Position numbers and translations under genes: made by a program | DNA from: Achromobacter sp. RTa | Lineage (GTDB): Bacteria > Pseudomonadota > Gammaproteobacteria > Burkholderiales > Burkholderiaceae_B | Length of the DNA stretch: 64,000 bases | Assembly (NCBI RefSeq): GCF_000757485.1 | Contig: NZ_JPYO01000041.1 | Coordinates: 62,001-126,000 of the forward strand | Direction: 5' to 3' | Shown: positions 16,038 through 25,046 of the stretch, one piece after another | How the letters are laid out: each line of letters starts with the position of its first letter | Numbering within the stretch: position 1 is the stretch's first letter | The notes under the pieces: generated by a model | The model's database searches: none | The model's input: only the letters and a program-made list of their open reading frames with translations | What the model was told of the DNA's origin: nothing

Positions 16038-18539
16038 TCAGAAGCGGTAGGCGAGGTCGAAGACGATGCGCAGTTCGCGCTCGCGGTCGCCGTCGTACGG
16101 GCGGCTGATGCCGGTGATCATGGCGCCCATGTCGAGGACGTCATTGGCGCGATAGCGCTGGCCGTAGCCCAGAGCGATCACGCCGCCAGTGCCGTAGTAC
16201 TGCTGGGTGTATGCGCCGGCGCCGATCGTGCCGATCTGCTCCCAGGCGGTTTCGTAGCGGCGGTACAGGGTGTGCGTCAACCGCACGCCAGGCAGCAGCA
16301 TCAGGTCGGAGCGCGGATTGAAATAGGGCACGTCGTTGCCGCCGCTGTTGCGTTGCGTGGAGATGTCGAACTCCAGGTCGGCCTTCAGGTGCGGCGCGGT
16401 GTAGACGCGCTCGCGCCCGTTCAGGCCCAGCGCCCAGCGGTTGTTGCCGTCGCTGAAATGCGAGGGCGACAGCGCCAGCGTCCATTCGCGGCGCTCGTTG
16501 GCGCGCCAGCGCACGAAGCCGGACAGGCTGTTGGACGAGACTCCGCTGGCCAGCGCGCGCAGCGGCGTTTCGCGCGACATCAGCTCGGCCGAGCCGCCCA
16601 CCTGCCAGTGGTCGTCCACGTCGTAGGCGGCGCTCAGGCGCAGCCCCGGCTTGACGCCATGGCCATAGTCATGCGTGGAGGCCTCGCCTTCGACGGTGAG
16701 GTCGCGGCCGCGCCATTGCACGCCGGTGCGTACCCAGCGGTAGGTGCCGCGGCCTTCCTCGAAGTCTCCGGCGGCGTATCCGCCTCCGCCGAATACGCGC
16801 CAGTTGTAGTCCAGCGGCTTCGAGTACAGCACGGCGTCGATGCCGAAGTCGCCACTGCCGGAAACCGGGCTGTCGGACGCCAGGCCGCGATAGCCGTTGA
16901 TCTGGAGTTCGGCCTTGTTGTGCACTTCCCATTGCCGCGCCAGCCGGCGCGAGACCAGGTCTTCGGGGGCGCGCGCAAGCGTGTCCTGGCTCAGGGCTTC
17001 GGCCTGGCGCCATTCCTGCAGTTCCAGCGCGCCAAAGCCCTGGCCATTCTCCACACCCAGGCTGCGGGGCGTCAGCGTTTCCGCCATTTTCAGCGTGCGT
17101 TCCGACGCGCGTGGCAGCGAGCGCGCCCGGTACGTCGCGGCGAGCTGGGCGAGCAGGGTGGAGTTGTTGGGCGCCTCGCGCACCATGTGTTCCAGGCTGC
17201 GCTGGGCGGCTTCGGTGTCATCGGCCAGCAGGCTGGCCGACGCCTCGGTCTGCAGGCGCTCCAGGTTCAAATCGTTCGGAATGCGGCTGGGCTGGCCCTT
17301 GATGTAGACCCACTCCGGATATGCGTCCCTCGTGGCCATCAGGGCCTCCGAGGCTTCCCCGAATGCTTCGGCCTCGGCCAGGGAGTAGTACAGGCCGGTT
17401 TCGTTGCTCAGGCGGTCCTCGGGATCGTCGTCGCGCGCGGCGTCGTCCGCGGCGACCTGCCGGTAGATGTCGCGGGCCTTCTCGGGCTCGCGCAGGTACA
17501 GGTAGGCGGAGGCGACGTCGTTCAGGGCATAACGCGGCACTGCGGCGCCTTCCGCGCGCAGGGCCTCGTATTCGCGCACGAGATCGGCCATGCGCACGCG
17601 GGCGTGCAGGGCGTGGAGGCGGTCGATGCGCGCGCGCAGCACGTCGCCGCGGGCGGCGTCGCCCAGTTCGCGCCAGGCGGGAATCAGTTCGTCATAGCGG
17701 GCCAGAGCGCGGTCGGCGATGGCGAAGCGTTCGGCTTCGCCGCGCGTGGGCATGGAGGACAGGCGCACCTGCTGGGCCACGGCGTCCGCTTCGAAGCGCC
17801 GCATTTCGGCGGCGTCGAACAGGCCGGGATGCTCGCGGGCCCGCTCCAGGGCTGCGCCGGACATGCGGGCGCGCTGCAGCGCGTGGATGTATTCGCGCTG
17901 GACATAGGGTGTGTCAGGGGCGATGGCCAGCGCCTGGTCGGCCTGGTGCAGGGCATCGAAAGGGCGGCGTGCGCGGGCGTGCACATAGGCGAGCGCCAGG
18001 CGGGCATCGACGTTGCGGGGTTGGCGGCGCACCCATTGTTCGCCGGCCTGGAGCGCGGCTTGCGGCTGGCCCGAGTCGGCCAGCGTCATGATTTCGCCGG
18101 CCTGGAAAGCCGTTTGCCCAGGATGGCTGCGCAGGCCCGCGCGGTAGGCGGCCAGCGCTTCGGGCCAGCGTTGCAGGTCGCGATAGGCGCGCGCCGCGGC
18201 CAACTGGACTTCGGCGGGCGGCCTGGCGCCGGCTGGCAGCGTTTCGTAGGCCGCGGCCACTTCGTCCGGCTTGCCGGCCCAGCCGGCAATGATGATCCGG
18301 TCATGGATGGCTCGCCAGCCGGCATCCGGGCCTTGCTGGCGCAGCATGATCAGCGCGGGTTCGTATTCGCCGGCGCGCGCCCGGGCGATCAGGTCGTCGT
18401 AGTCATTGGCCGGGCTGGCAAGGGCCAGGACGGGCGCCAGGGCGGCGCTGGCGGCAAGCAGGCACAAGCCCGCGGCGTCAATGCGAGGCGTTTGCCGCCT
18501 GTCGGCGGCGACCCTCGCGGGTCTTCCTTTGCATGGCAT
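16038..18539 (-). CDS. pgaA: PgaA outer-membrane PNAG export porin with TPR superhelix
   Basis: An 833-residue protein starting MPCKGRPARVAADRRQT, with a signal peptide ending about ALA-SPAND. The first ~500 residues are TPR-like helical repeats (alternating A/L/W/Y patterns such as WPEALAAYRAGLRSHPG). The C-terminal ~300 residues are a beta-barrel closing on an aromatic residue (LRIVFDLAYRF). This is the PgaA/BpsA architecture: periplasmic TPRs bind deacetylated PNAG and the barrel secretes it. First gene of the pgaABCD operon. The start was placed at the ATG at 18539 because it begins the signal peptide; the frame is open 90 bases further up. The divergent diguanylate cyclase starts 441 bp away. 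Confidence 0.93.
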   Translation of the reverse strand: MPCKGRPARVAADRRQTPRIDAAGLCLLAASAALAPVLALASPANDYDDLIARARAGEYEPALIMLRQQGPDAGWRAIHDRIIIAGWAGKPDEVAAAYETLPAGARPPAEVQLAAARAYRDLQRWPEALAAYRAGLRSHPGQTAFQAGEIMTLADSGQPQAALQAGEQWVRRQPRNVDARLALAYVHARARRPFDALHQADQALAIAPDTPYVQREYIHALQRARMSGAALERAREHPGLFDAAEMRRFEADAVAQQVRLSSMPTRGEAERFAIADRALARYDELIPAWRELGDAARGDVLRARIDRLHALHARVRMADLVREYEALRAEGAAVPRYALNDVASAYLYLREPEKARDIYRQVAADDAARDDDPEDRLSNETGLYYSLAEAEAFGEASEALMATRDAYPEWVYIKGQPSRIPNDLNLERLQTEASASLLADDTEAAQRSLEHMVREAPNNSTLLAQLAATYRARSLPRASERTLKMAETLTPRSLGVENGQGFGALELQEWRQAEALSQDTLARAPEDLVSRRLARQWEVHNKAELQINGYRGLASDSPVSGSGDFGIDAVLYSKPLDYNWRVFGGGGYAAGDFEEGRGTYRWVRTGVQWRGRDLTVEGEASTHDYGHGVKPGLRLSAAYDVDDHWQVGGSAELMSRETPLRALASGVSSNSLSGFVRWRANERREWTLALSPSHFSDGNNRWALGLNGRERVYTAPHLKADLEFDISTQRNSGGNDVPYFNPRSDLMLLPGVRLTHTLYRRYETAWEQIGTIGAGAYTQQYYGTGGVIALGYGQRYRANDVLDMGAMITGISRPYDGDRERELRIVFDLAYRF

Positions 18540-18980
18540 CTGTAGTACTTCCGCAGTTGCAACTAAGGGCGTTCGCGATCTCCGCCGGACGCGCGCATGG
18601 GCGCGACGGCCGGATGCACGCGGGCGCAAGGCGCCAGCGACGGGAGATGGAGGCTAGGATTTTTGATGCGCGGCGCCCGCTTCGGGGACCTTCGCACTCG
18701 CGCAATGGGAGTGCATGGCTAGTACGCGCCACGCCCGTGGGGCGTGATTGCGGCGCTCTGGCGGCACCGTCAATAGGCTGCACTTTAGGTGTTTTTGAGG
18801 AACTTAACTGTCAATTACTGCAAAGGAAGGGTGCGCGAGAGCGGCATTGGCGTATTCTTCGTTGCTTAGTAACAAAACGCGTCAGTAATGCTGGGATGTA
18901 ACCGGTACCGCGATGCGGGGCCTTGGTGCAGCGGCAATTCCGAGCGGCGGCGCTCCCGTAAGCGCGAGCCGACAACACCT
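18540..18980. other. 441-bp divergent control region between pgaA and the diguanylate cyclase
   Basis: No credible gene is seen. Two palindromes stand out: CACGCCC-GTG-GGGCGTG (18730-18746, a perfect 7-bp stem with a 3-base centre) and GCACTC (18694-18699) with GAGTGC (18709-18714). The part from about 18780 to 18890 is relatively AT-rich (TTAACTGTCAATTACTGC and the TTAGTAACAAAACG area) and is the likely location of the promoter of the diguanylate cyclase. I could not assign firm -35/-10 boxes for either gene. The region is long for this genome, which suggests several regulators bind here. Confidence 0.45.
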
Positions 18981-20198
18981 ATGACGACTTCCTTATTCTT
19001 CCTGATGTGGGGCCTGGCCACGGCATTGGCATTGCCATTGCTGGTGCCTTTTCATGCTCGCGAGATCGGAGGCGTCAAGGCGTTCACGGCGGCCAATGCA
19101 CTGGCCGTGCTGTCCCTGCTGGCGTATGCATCCTCCGCCGTGGTTCCGCCGGGCGTCTACGTGATCGTGTCGAACGCTGCGTGGGTCTGCTCGCTCAGCC
19201 TGGTCTATATCGGCGTGCGGCAATTCTTCTGCATGCCTGCCCATGTCCTGCGCACGGCCGGACTGGGCGCGCTCTGCACGCTGGCGTTTGCGCTGATGCT
19301 GTATGGCGAGGACAACCTGGGCGGGCGCATGCTGCTGTTCTCCGCGTATACCTGCGCGGGCGCTCTCGCGATCGGCCGGCTGATTTTCCGGCAGCGCGGG
19401 CGGCTTCAGACGCGCGGCGTGATGCTGTATCTGATGGTGGCCATTTTCGGATTGGCGGCGCTGCACGCGCTGCGCGTGGCGGTCTATACGGTGGGCGGAC
19501 AGGCGCCCGCGTCCATGCTGGATCCTTCCCCATGGGGGCTGTTCTTCATCGTTTGCGGCGCGGTCACCGTGCCGGCGCTGTTCCTGGCGCTGCTCCTGCT
19601 GGTCCAGACCAGCCTGTCCGAGCAGATGCAGGCGGCGCTGACCTTCGACAGCCTGACCCGGGCCTATTCGCGGCGCAGCATCCTGGACGAGCTCGAGCGT
19701 GAACTGCGGCGCTGCAAGCGCATCGGCGGAAGGCTGGCCGTGCTGGTGCTGGACATCGACCACTTCAAATCCATCAACGACCGCCATGGCCACGCGGGAG
19801 GCGACACGGCGCTGCGCCACTATGCGCAGGTGATCCAGCGCGCAGTCAGGGCCAGCGACCGCTTCGGCCGGCTGGGAGGCGAGGAGTTCGTGCTGCTGAT
19901 GTACGACTGCGACCCGGCACGCGCGCTGGTGCAGGCCCAGCGCGTCTGCGACGCCTTGCGCGACGCGCCGCTGCACCTGCAGGGGGCGGAAGTGCCGATG
20001 ACCACCAGCGGCGGCCTGGCCCTGTATCAGGCGGGCGACACCGCGGACGGCATCCTGGCCCGCGCCGACGCCGCGCTGTACCGGGCCAAGCAGCAGGGAC
20101 GCGACCGCGTGGAGATGGCCTGGACCGGGCGGGCCGCGGCCCGCCCGCAGCTGGACGGGGCGTCTGCCTTGCGGCAGGGAGAGGAATCTACGGCTTGA
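18981..20198 (+). CDS. Membrane-bound diguanylate cyclase (GGDEF domain)
   Basis: A 405-residue protein. Six or seven predicted membrane helices fill residues 1-212, followed by a GGDEF domain (about 222-385) with an intact active site GGEEF (299-303). It also has an RxxD inhibitory site (RASD, 290-293) five residues before it, so it should make c-di-GMP and be product-inhibited. The ATG at 18981 begins the first membrane helix (MTTSLFFLMWGLATALAL); an ATG at 18888 is in frame but its extra residues look non-coding. It is divergent from pgaABCD, whose products PgaC/PgaD are activated by c-di-GMP in E. coli, where a GGDEF gene (ycdT) also borders pga. The 3' end overlaps the S9 peptidase gene convergently by 11 bases. 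Confidence 0.93.
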   Translation: MTTSLFFLMWGLATALALPLLVPFHAREIGGVKAFTAANALAVLSLLAYASSAVVPPGVYVIVSNAAWVCSLSLVYIGVRQFFCMPAHVLRTAGLGALCTLAFALMLYGEDNLGGRMLLFSAYTCAGALAIGRLIFRQRGRLQTRGVMLYLMVAIFGLAALHALRVAVYTVGGQAPASMLDPSPWGLFFIVCGAVTVPALFLALLLLVQTSLSEQMQAALTFDSLTRAYSRRSILDELERELRRCKRIGGRLAVLVLDIDHFKSINDRHGHAGGDTALRHYAQVIQRAVRASDRFGRLGGEEFVLLMYDCDPARALVQAQRVCDALRDAPLHLQGAEVPMTTSGGLALYQAGDTADGILARADAALYRAKQQGRDRVEMAWTGRAAARPQLDGASALRQGEESTA

Positions 20199-22104
20199 GG
20201 TGTTCCGTCAGGAACTTCTCCATTGCTTCGTAGAACTCGAACTTGTTCTCGTCGTTGTGGAAGCCATGGCCTTCGTTGTCCTTGACCATGTATTCGACGT
20301 CCACGCCGCGCGCCCGGAGCGCCTTGACCATCTGGTCGCTCTCGTCCTTGTTCACGCGCGGATCCTTGGCGCCCTGCGCCACGAACAGCGGCGTCTTGAT
20401 CTTGTCCGCGTGCAGGGCGGGCGAGGTCGCCGCCAGGCGGTCGCGGTCGCGCTCGGGATCGCCCACCATGTCGTACATCTTGTCCAGCATGGGCTTCCAG
20501 TACGGCGGGATGGATTTCATGAACGTGAACAGGTTCGACACGCCCACGTAGTCGACCGCCGCGGCGTACAGGTCGGGCGTGAAGGCTACGCCGGCCAGCG
20601 TGGCATAGCCGCCGTAGCTGGCGCCGTAGATCCCGATGCGCTTGGGATCGGCGATGCCCTGCTGCACCAGCCATTGCACGCCGTCCGTGATGTCGTCCTG
20701 CATCTTCAGGCCCCACTGCCCGAAGCTGGCCTCCCAGAACGCGCGGCCATAGCCGGTCGAGCCGCGGAAGTTCACTTGCAGCACGCAGAAGCCGCGATTC
20801 GCCAGGAACTGTATCTCGGGGTTGTAGCCCCAGCCGTCGCGAGCCCAAGGACCGCCGTGCGGGTTCACGATGCAGGGCAGGTTGGTGGAAGCGCGGCCGG
20901 CGGGCAGCGTCAGGTAGCCGTGTATCGTCAGGCCGTCGCGCGCCTGGTAGCTGATGGGCTGGACGCGGGACATGTCGGCTTCGGGGATGGCCGGGTTGAT
21001 GTCGGCCAGCTTGGTCAGCGTGTCGGCGGCGGCGTCGTAGATGTAGCGCGAGCCGGGAGTGCGGTCGTTGTAGGCGGCGACGATGAATTTGTTCTCGTCG
21101 CGGTTGGAGCCCTGGATGGCGAATTCATAGCCGGCGAGCCTGGCCGACAGCTTCTTGAACAGCGTTTCGGTTTCCGCGTCGAAGAACCGGTACTGTGGCT
21201 TGTCGGTCTGGTACGCGGCCAGCGTCAGCACGCGGCGCTTGCGGGAATAGGCCGCGGCGTCCAGGTCCACGGTATCGGGGGTGAAGATCTCTTCTTCGGC
21301 CTCGGGCTTGGCCGGATCGACGATCACCAGCGCCAGCTTGTCGCGTCCGCGGTTGGATAGCGCGTAGAGTTTCTTGTCGTCGAAGGTGAAGAATGCCGGG
21401 CTGACGCTGGTCCGGTAGTCGGTGGTGATCAGCGGGCGGAATTCCGACGCTTCGTCGTCGCGGTAGAGCAGGGTGGTGTTCAGCCCGTCGCTGGTGACGG
21501 CCGCGCGCACCTTGCCGGCATGGTCGGTCTGCCACCCGACGATGTTGCCGGGATTCTGCGCCACCAGGACCCCTGCGCCGGTGTGGACGTTGACGCGGTA
21601 GACGTCGAAGACTTCGGGATCGCGCTGGTTGTGGCTGATCAGGACGTGGTCGGGATCGTCTTCGAGGTCGTCCTCGATGCCGGCGCGCACGCCCTCGTAG
21701 GGCGTCAGGTCGGTGATCTTGCCGGTCTTGGCGTTGACGGCCAGTACGTGGAAGTTCTCGTCGCCGCCGAAGTCCTTCTGGTAGAGCACCACGTCCGCGC
21801 CTTTCCAGAAGAAATTGCTGATGTCGCGCGCGGTTTCGCTGGTCAACTGGCGGGGTTCGCCCACCGGCGTGCTGCCTTGCAGCGGCTGCACGTAGATGTT
21901 CATGCGGGCGGGGTTGCCGTCCACGCTGGTGGGCTGCATGAAGCCCAGGGTCTTGCCGTCATCGGCGAGCCGGAAGAAGCCGCGTTCCGGGTTGCGGAAG
22001 AAATCCTTCAAGGGATAGGCGCGCGGCGGCTGGGCGGCGCTGGCGCCCAAGGATGCGCCGACGATGCTGGCGGCCAGGACGGTGCGCTTCAGGAATGAGA
22101 ACAA
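20188..22104 (-). CDS. Exported S9-family (prolyl oligopeptidase-type) peptidase
   Basis: A 638-residue protein if started at the TTG at 22104, which has GGAGG six bases upstream and opens a signal peptide (FSFLKRTVLAASIVGASLG...ASAAQ). An N-terminal beta-propeller-like half (residues ~25-370) precedes an alpha/beta-hydrolase half with GIYGASYGGYATL (nucleophile Ser), the acid in DPRVNKDES and His in EGHGFHN. This is the acyl-peptide hydrolase/S9C layout; it likely trims short peptides in the periplasm. The frame is open further upstream but without a signal sequence or ribosome-binding site. Its end overlaps the diguanylate cyclase gene by 11 bases on the opposite strand. Confidence 0.9.
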   Translation of the reverse strand: MFSFLKRTVLAASIVGASLGASAAQPPRAYPLKDFFRNPERGFFRLADDGKTLGFMQPTSVDGNPARMNIYVQPLQGSTPVGEPRQLTSETARDISNFFWKGADVVLYQKDFGGDENFHVLAVNAKTGKITDLTPYEGVRAGIEDDLEDDPDHVLISHNQRDPEVFDVYRVNVHTGAGVLVAQNPGNIVGWQTDHAGKVRAAVTSDGLNTTLLYRDDEASEFRPLITTDYRTSVSPAFFTFDDKKLYALSNRGRDKLALVIVDPAKPEAEEEIFTPDTVDLDAAAYSRKRRVLTLAAYQTDKPQYRFFDAETETLFKKLSARLAGYEFAIQGSNRDENKFIVAAYNDRTPGSRYIYDAAADTLTKLADINPAIPEADMSRVQPISYQARDGLTIHGYLTLPAGRASTNLPCIVNPHGGPWARDGWGYNPEIQFLANRGFCVLQVNFRGSTGYGRAFWEASFGQWGLKMQDDITDGVQWLVQQGIADPKRIGIYGASYGGYATLAGVAFTPDLYAAAVDYVGVSNLFTFMKSIPPYWKPMLDKMYDMVGDPERDRDRLAATSPALHADKIKTPLFVAQGAKDPRVNKDESDQMVKALRARGVDVEYMVKDNEGHGFHNDENKFEFYEAMEKFLTEHLKP

Positions 22105-22292
22105 GGGGGACCTCCGAGGTTGCTGCGGCCGCGGGCAGGGCCGGCTGCGGCTGGTCCACCGATGATGCCATAGCGCCGCCGGCAGTGTCGAACCGCCGGC
22201 GGCGTGGCGAGCTATTGGGGGGCGGACCGGCCCGGCCCACGCGCAGCGGGCCGATATGCGGGATAATCGCGGGCACTGATTTGGAGATACAC

Positions 22293-22748
22293 ATGTACGG
22301 GAAACTGGTCGCGGCATCGGCGCTGGCCCTGGGCCTGGCGGGGTGCTCGATAGGCATTTCGCAGAACGGCGCGTCGCCGCACAGCGAGTTCAAGGCGCCT
22401 GTGGCTTTCAAGGACGCCTATGCCACGGCGATCCGGCAATCCAGGGATTGCCTGCGCAGCACGGACAACGCCTACCGCGTGGTGGCCGACCTGAACGAAA
22501 GCGCGCAGTCCGGCGTGGTGCGGGTGCTGGCGCCTTTTAGCGACAACGAAATGTCGCGGGTCGATTTGAAGGCCGCCGGCCCCAAGAGCACCGACGTGCG
22601 CATCGTCATGTGGGGCAAGGGCACCTGGGACCCGGCCGCGATGCGCGCCATGCAGGATGCCGTCTATTACAGCCTGGTGTCGTGCAGCAGCTATATGCCG
22701 CTGGATCCGCGTCCCCCTGTCAAGCCCTCGCGCGACCTGCCGGACTGA
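22293..22748 (+). CDS. Small lipoprotein of unknown function
   Basis: A 151-residue protein with GGAG seven bases before the ATG and a lipoprotein signal ending LAGC (Cys18). The mature part has no domain I can name; it contains SRDCLRSTDNAYRVVADLNES, MWGKGTWDPAAMRAMQDAV and a Cys pair (SCSSYMPLDPRPPVKP). The length and N-terminus indicate an envelope lipoprotein. It sits alone between the divergent S9 peptidase and the convergent thioesterase, with a small hairpin after the stop. No function is proposed. Confidence 0.8.
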   Translation: MYGKLVAASALALGLAGCSIGISQNGASPHSEFKAPVAFKDAYATAIRQSRDCLRSTDNAYRVVADLNESAQSGVVRVLAPFSDNEMSRVDLKAAGPKSTDVRIVMWGKGTWDPAAMRAMQDAVYYSLVSCSSYMPLDPRPPVKPSRDLPD

Positions 22749-22758
22749 GCGCGGGACG

Positions 22759-22779
22759 CCGGCGGCGCAAGGTCGCCGG
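22759..22779. terminator. Small hairpin between convergent genes
   Basis: CCGGCG (22759-22764) pairs with CGCCGG (22774-22779) around a 9-base loop, just after the lipoprotein stop and before the convergent thioesterase stop. No T tract follows, so the terminator role is only suggested by position. Confidence 0.3.
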
Positions 22780-22784
22780 GACCG

Positions 22785-23207
22785 TCAATCGCTGCCCGGG
22801 CGGCGGCGGATGATCTTGAAGGTTGCTGTGGCGCGGGCGACCAGTTCGCCGTCGGCGCGCCGAACCTCGCCCTCGCAGAAGGCGATCGAGGCGCCGCGCC
22901 GCAGGCAGCGCGCCTCGATGGTCAGGTCGCCCGTGCCGGGAGACAGGAACGAGGTGTTCATGTCGATGGTGGCCATGCCTTCCTTGCCGTCGGCGCAACC
23001 GCGGGCGGCGGCGCTGAGCGTGAAATCCAGCACGCTCATCAGCGTGCCGCCGTGCACGTCGCCGCGGCTGTTGGTGAGATCCGGCCGCCACGGCAGGGTG
23101 GTGCGGGCGTAGCCTTGCTCGATATGGTCGGGCACCAGGCCGAGGAAATGCATGAAGGGGATGGTGAGGCCGAAGTAGTCGGTCTGGGCAGTTTCGGGTG
23201 CAGTCAT
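22785..23207 (-). CDS. PaaI-type hotdog thioesterase
   Basis: A 140-residue single hotdog-fold protein. The family motif [23 protein letters not shown] includes the HGG turn and the acidic residue on the central helix, typical of PaaI/YigI-like acyl-CoA thioesterases that cleave aryl- or acyl-CoA thioesters in the cytoplasm. I place the start at the ATG at 23207 ([14 protein letters not shown]), because the upstream codons to 23264 are not family-like and run toward the divergent dinB promoter. It is transcribed away from dinB and toward the lipoprotein gene. The specific thioester is unknown. Confidence 0.85.
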   Translation of the reverse strand: MTAPETAQTDYFGLTIPFMHFLGLVPDHIEQGYARTTLPWRPDLTNSRGDVHGGTLMSVLDFTLSAAARGCADGKEGMATIDMNTSFLSPGTGDLTIEARCLRRGASIAFCEGEVRRADGELVARATATFKIIRRRPGSD

Positions 23208-23341
23208 GGAACCGTTATGGACGGAAAGTAAGGTGTCGCCGGTCATAATATATGCTTTTGCCACGGGATTTCAGGCGATGAAAGGCCATGGAAACCGTTG
23301 CCCCCGCGCGGGGCGGCGGGCAGGCGCGGCGCGGAGCGCCC

Positions 23342-24421
23342 GTGTCTGAGGCGCGCAAGATCGTGCATGTGGACATGGACGCGTTCTACGCGTCCGTGGA
23401 GCAGCGCGACAACCCCGAACTGCGCGGCAAGCCGGTGGTGGTGGCCTGGACGGGCCCGCGTTCGGTCGTCTGCGCGGCCTCCTACGAGGCGCGGCGCTTC
23501 GGCATTCATTCGGCCATGTCCGCCGCGCGGGCGGAGCGGCTCTGTCCGCACGCCATCTACGTGCCGCCGGACTTTCACCGCTACCGCGAGGTATCGCGGC
23601 AGGTCCGGCAGATTTTCGCGCGCCATACCGACCTGATCGAGCCCTTGTCGCTGGACGAGGCCTACCTGGACGTCACCGTCAACAAGTACGGGCTGCCCTC
23701 GGCCACAGAGGTCGCCCAGGTCATCCGTCACCAGATCCGCGAGGAAACCGGGCTGACCGCGTCGGCCGGGGTGGCGCCCAACAAATTCCTGGCCAAGATC
23801 GCGTCCGACTGGAACAAGCCGGACGGCCTGTTCGTGGTCCGGCCCAGCAAGGTGCTGGCGTTCCTGGAGCCCCTGCCCGTGCGCAAGGTGCCGGGCGTGG
23901 GCAAGGTCACGCAGGCCCGCCTGGAGCAATTGGGCATCCATACGGTGGGCGACCTGGCCACGCACAGCGCCCAGGAGCTCGAACATTACTTTGGCCGCTA
24001 CGGACGGCGCCTGTACGAATTGGCGCGCGGCATCGACGAGCGCGAGGTGCAGACGGACGCGCCTTTGCAGCAGGTGTCGGCCGAGACCACGTTCGAGCAG
24101 GACGTGCGCCTGGGCGGGCTGGGCGAGGCCATCGACCGCATGGCGCAGAAGGTGTGGGACCAGTCGCAGAAGAAGGGGGCGCTGGGCCGCACGGTGGTGC
24201 TCAAGCTGAAGACCGACCGCTTCCGCATCCTGACGCGCAGCCAGACCAGCCCGAACCCGCCCGGATCGGCGGCCGAGCTTGCCGCCGTGGCCCGGCTGCT
24301 GTGCGAACGCGTGGAACTGCCGCCGGAAACGCTGTACCGGCTGGCGGGGGTGGGGATGAGCAATTTCGCCGATCCGGCGGAGCGGTCGCGCCAGCCGGAC
24401 CTGTTCGGCGGCGCGTTCTGA
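23342..24421 (+). CDS. dinB: DNA polymerase IV (Y-family translesion polymerase)
   Basis: A 359-residue Y-family polymerase when started at the GTG at 23342, which has GGAG five bases upstream and yields MSEARKIVHVDMDAFYASVEQ. An in-frame ATG at 23288 would add 18 low-complexity residues. Catalytic carboxylates lie in HVDMDAFYASVE and SLDEAYLDVT. The thumb helix-hairpin-helix (KVPGVGKVTQARLEQLGI) and little-finger domain follow, and the C-terminus ends QPDLFGGAF, matching the QxxLF beta-clamp-binding peptide. Length is usual for DinB. It copies past damaged bases, normally under SOS control, but I saw no clear LexA box. Two GC hairpins follow. Confidence 0.95.
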   Translation: MSEARKIVHVDMDAFYASVEQRDNPELRGKPVVVAWTGPRSVVCAASYEARRFGIHSAMSAARAERLCPHAIYVPPDFHRYREVSRQVRQIFARHTDLIEPLSLDEAYLDVTVNKYGLPSATEVAQVIRHQIREETGLTASAGVAPNKFLAKIASDWNKPDGLFVVRPSKVLAFLEPLPVRKVPGVGKVTQARLEQLGIHTVGDLATHSAQELEHYFGRYGRRLYELARGIDEREVQTDAPLQQVSAETTFEQDVRLGGLGEAIDRMAQKVWDQSQKKGALGRTVVLKLKTDRFRILTRSQTSPNPPGSAAELAAVARLLCERVELPPETLYRLAGVGMSNFADPAERSRQPDLFGGAF

Positions 24422-24425
24422 GGCC

Positions 24426-24482
24426 GCGCCTGCGGCAGGCCCCTGCAGGCGCAGGAGCCTTTGGGCCCGCGCCTGGCGGGCC
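24426..24482. terminator. Two tandem GC-rich hairpins between dinB and the YqeY-like gene
   Basis: First hairpin: GCGCCTGC (24426-24433) with GCAGGCGC (24445-24452). Second: GGCCCGC (24464-24470) with GCGGGCC (24476-24482), loop 5. They fill the 69-bp gap between two convergent genes, where a bidirectional terminator is expected. Neither has a T tract. Confidence 0.5.
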
Positions 24483-24490
24483 GCCGGGAA

Positions 24491-24952
24491 TCAGGCCAGG
24501 CGGGCCTTCACTTGCTGCGACAGCGCCGTCATGTCGGCGCGGCCGGCCAGCGACTGCTTGAGCAGGGCCATGACCTTGCCCATGGCGGGCGCGCCCGTCA
24601 CGCCTTGCGCGGCCACTTCCGCCAGTGCGGTGTCGATGGCGGCGGAGACTTCTTCCGGCGTGGCGGCCTGGGGCAGGAATTCCTGCAGCACGACCACTTC
24701 GGCCTTTTCCTGCTCGGCGGTTTCCGTGCGGCCGGCCTGTTCGAACGCGGCGATGGATTCGCGGCGCTGCTTGACCTGCTTTTCGATGATGGCGGTGATT
24801 TCCGCGTCGGTCAGGTCGCGGCGTTCGTCCACTTCCTTCTGCTTGACGGCGGCCAGGAGGAAGCGCAGCGTCGCAAGGCGCTCGGTGGCCTTGGCGCGCA
24901 TTGCTTCCTTGACGGAATCGGAGAGGCGGGTTTTGAGCGTAGCTGTGCTCAT
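24491..24952 (-). CDS. GatB/YqeY domain protein
   Basis: A 153-residue protein starting MSTATLKTRLSDSVKEAMRAK, wholly of the YqeY family: a four-helix domain (KATERLATLRFLLAAVKQKEVD...RESIAAFEQAGRTETAEQEKAEV) followed by the small GatB-tail-like three-helix domain (GKVMALLKQSLAGRADMTALSQQVKARLA). The family resembles the tRNA-binding tail of amidotransferase subunit GatB, but its exact job is unsettled. The ATG at 24952 has an AAAGG upstream; the frame is open another 138 bases without similarity. In many betaproteobacteria it follows rpsU, which is not seen here. Confidence 0.9.
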   Translation of the reverse strand: MSTATLKTRLSDSVKEAMRAKATERLATLRFLLAAVKQKEVDERRDLTDAEITAIIEKQVKQRRESIAAFEQAGRTETAEQEKAEVVVLQEFLPQAATPEEVSAAIDTALAEVAAQGVTGAPAMGKVMALLKQSLAGRADMTALSQQVKARLA

Positions 24953-25046
24953 GGTGAACCTTTGTGGTGGTGTAGCGGCAAATAAACAGTGTAAACCGGC
25001 AGCCTGCGATCCGCCCCGCGGTTCGCCAGGGCGGCCGGTTCCGTTC

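Noticed and set aside
15945..18545. Open frame of 866 codons antisense to pgaA
   Set aside because: Long only because stop codons are rare in this frame of GC-rich DNA; the translation shows no domain while PgaA TPR and barrel features are clear on the other strand.
24426..24482. REP-like repeat at the dinB/YqeY junction
   Set aside because: The hairpins share no sequence with the 51.3-kb element and are not repeated elsewhere in the window, so I treat them only as possible terminators.
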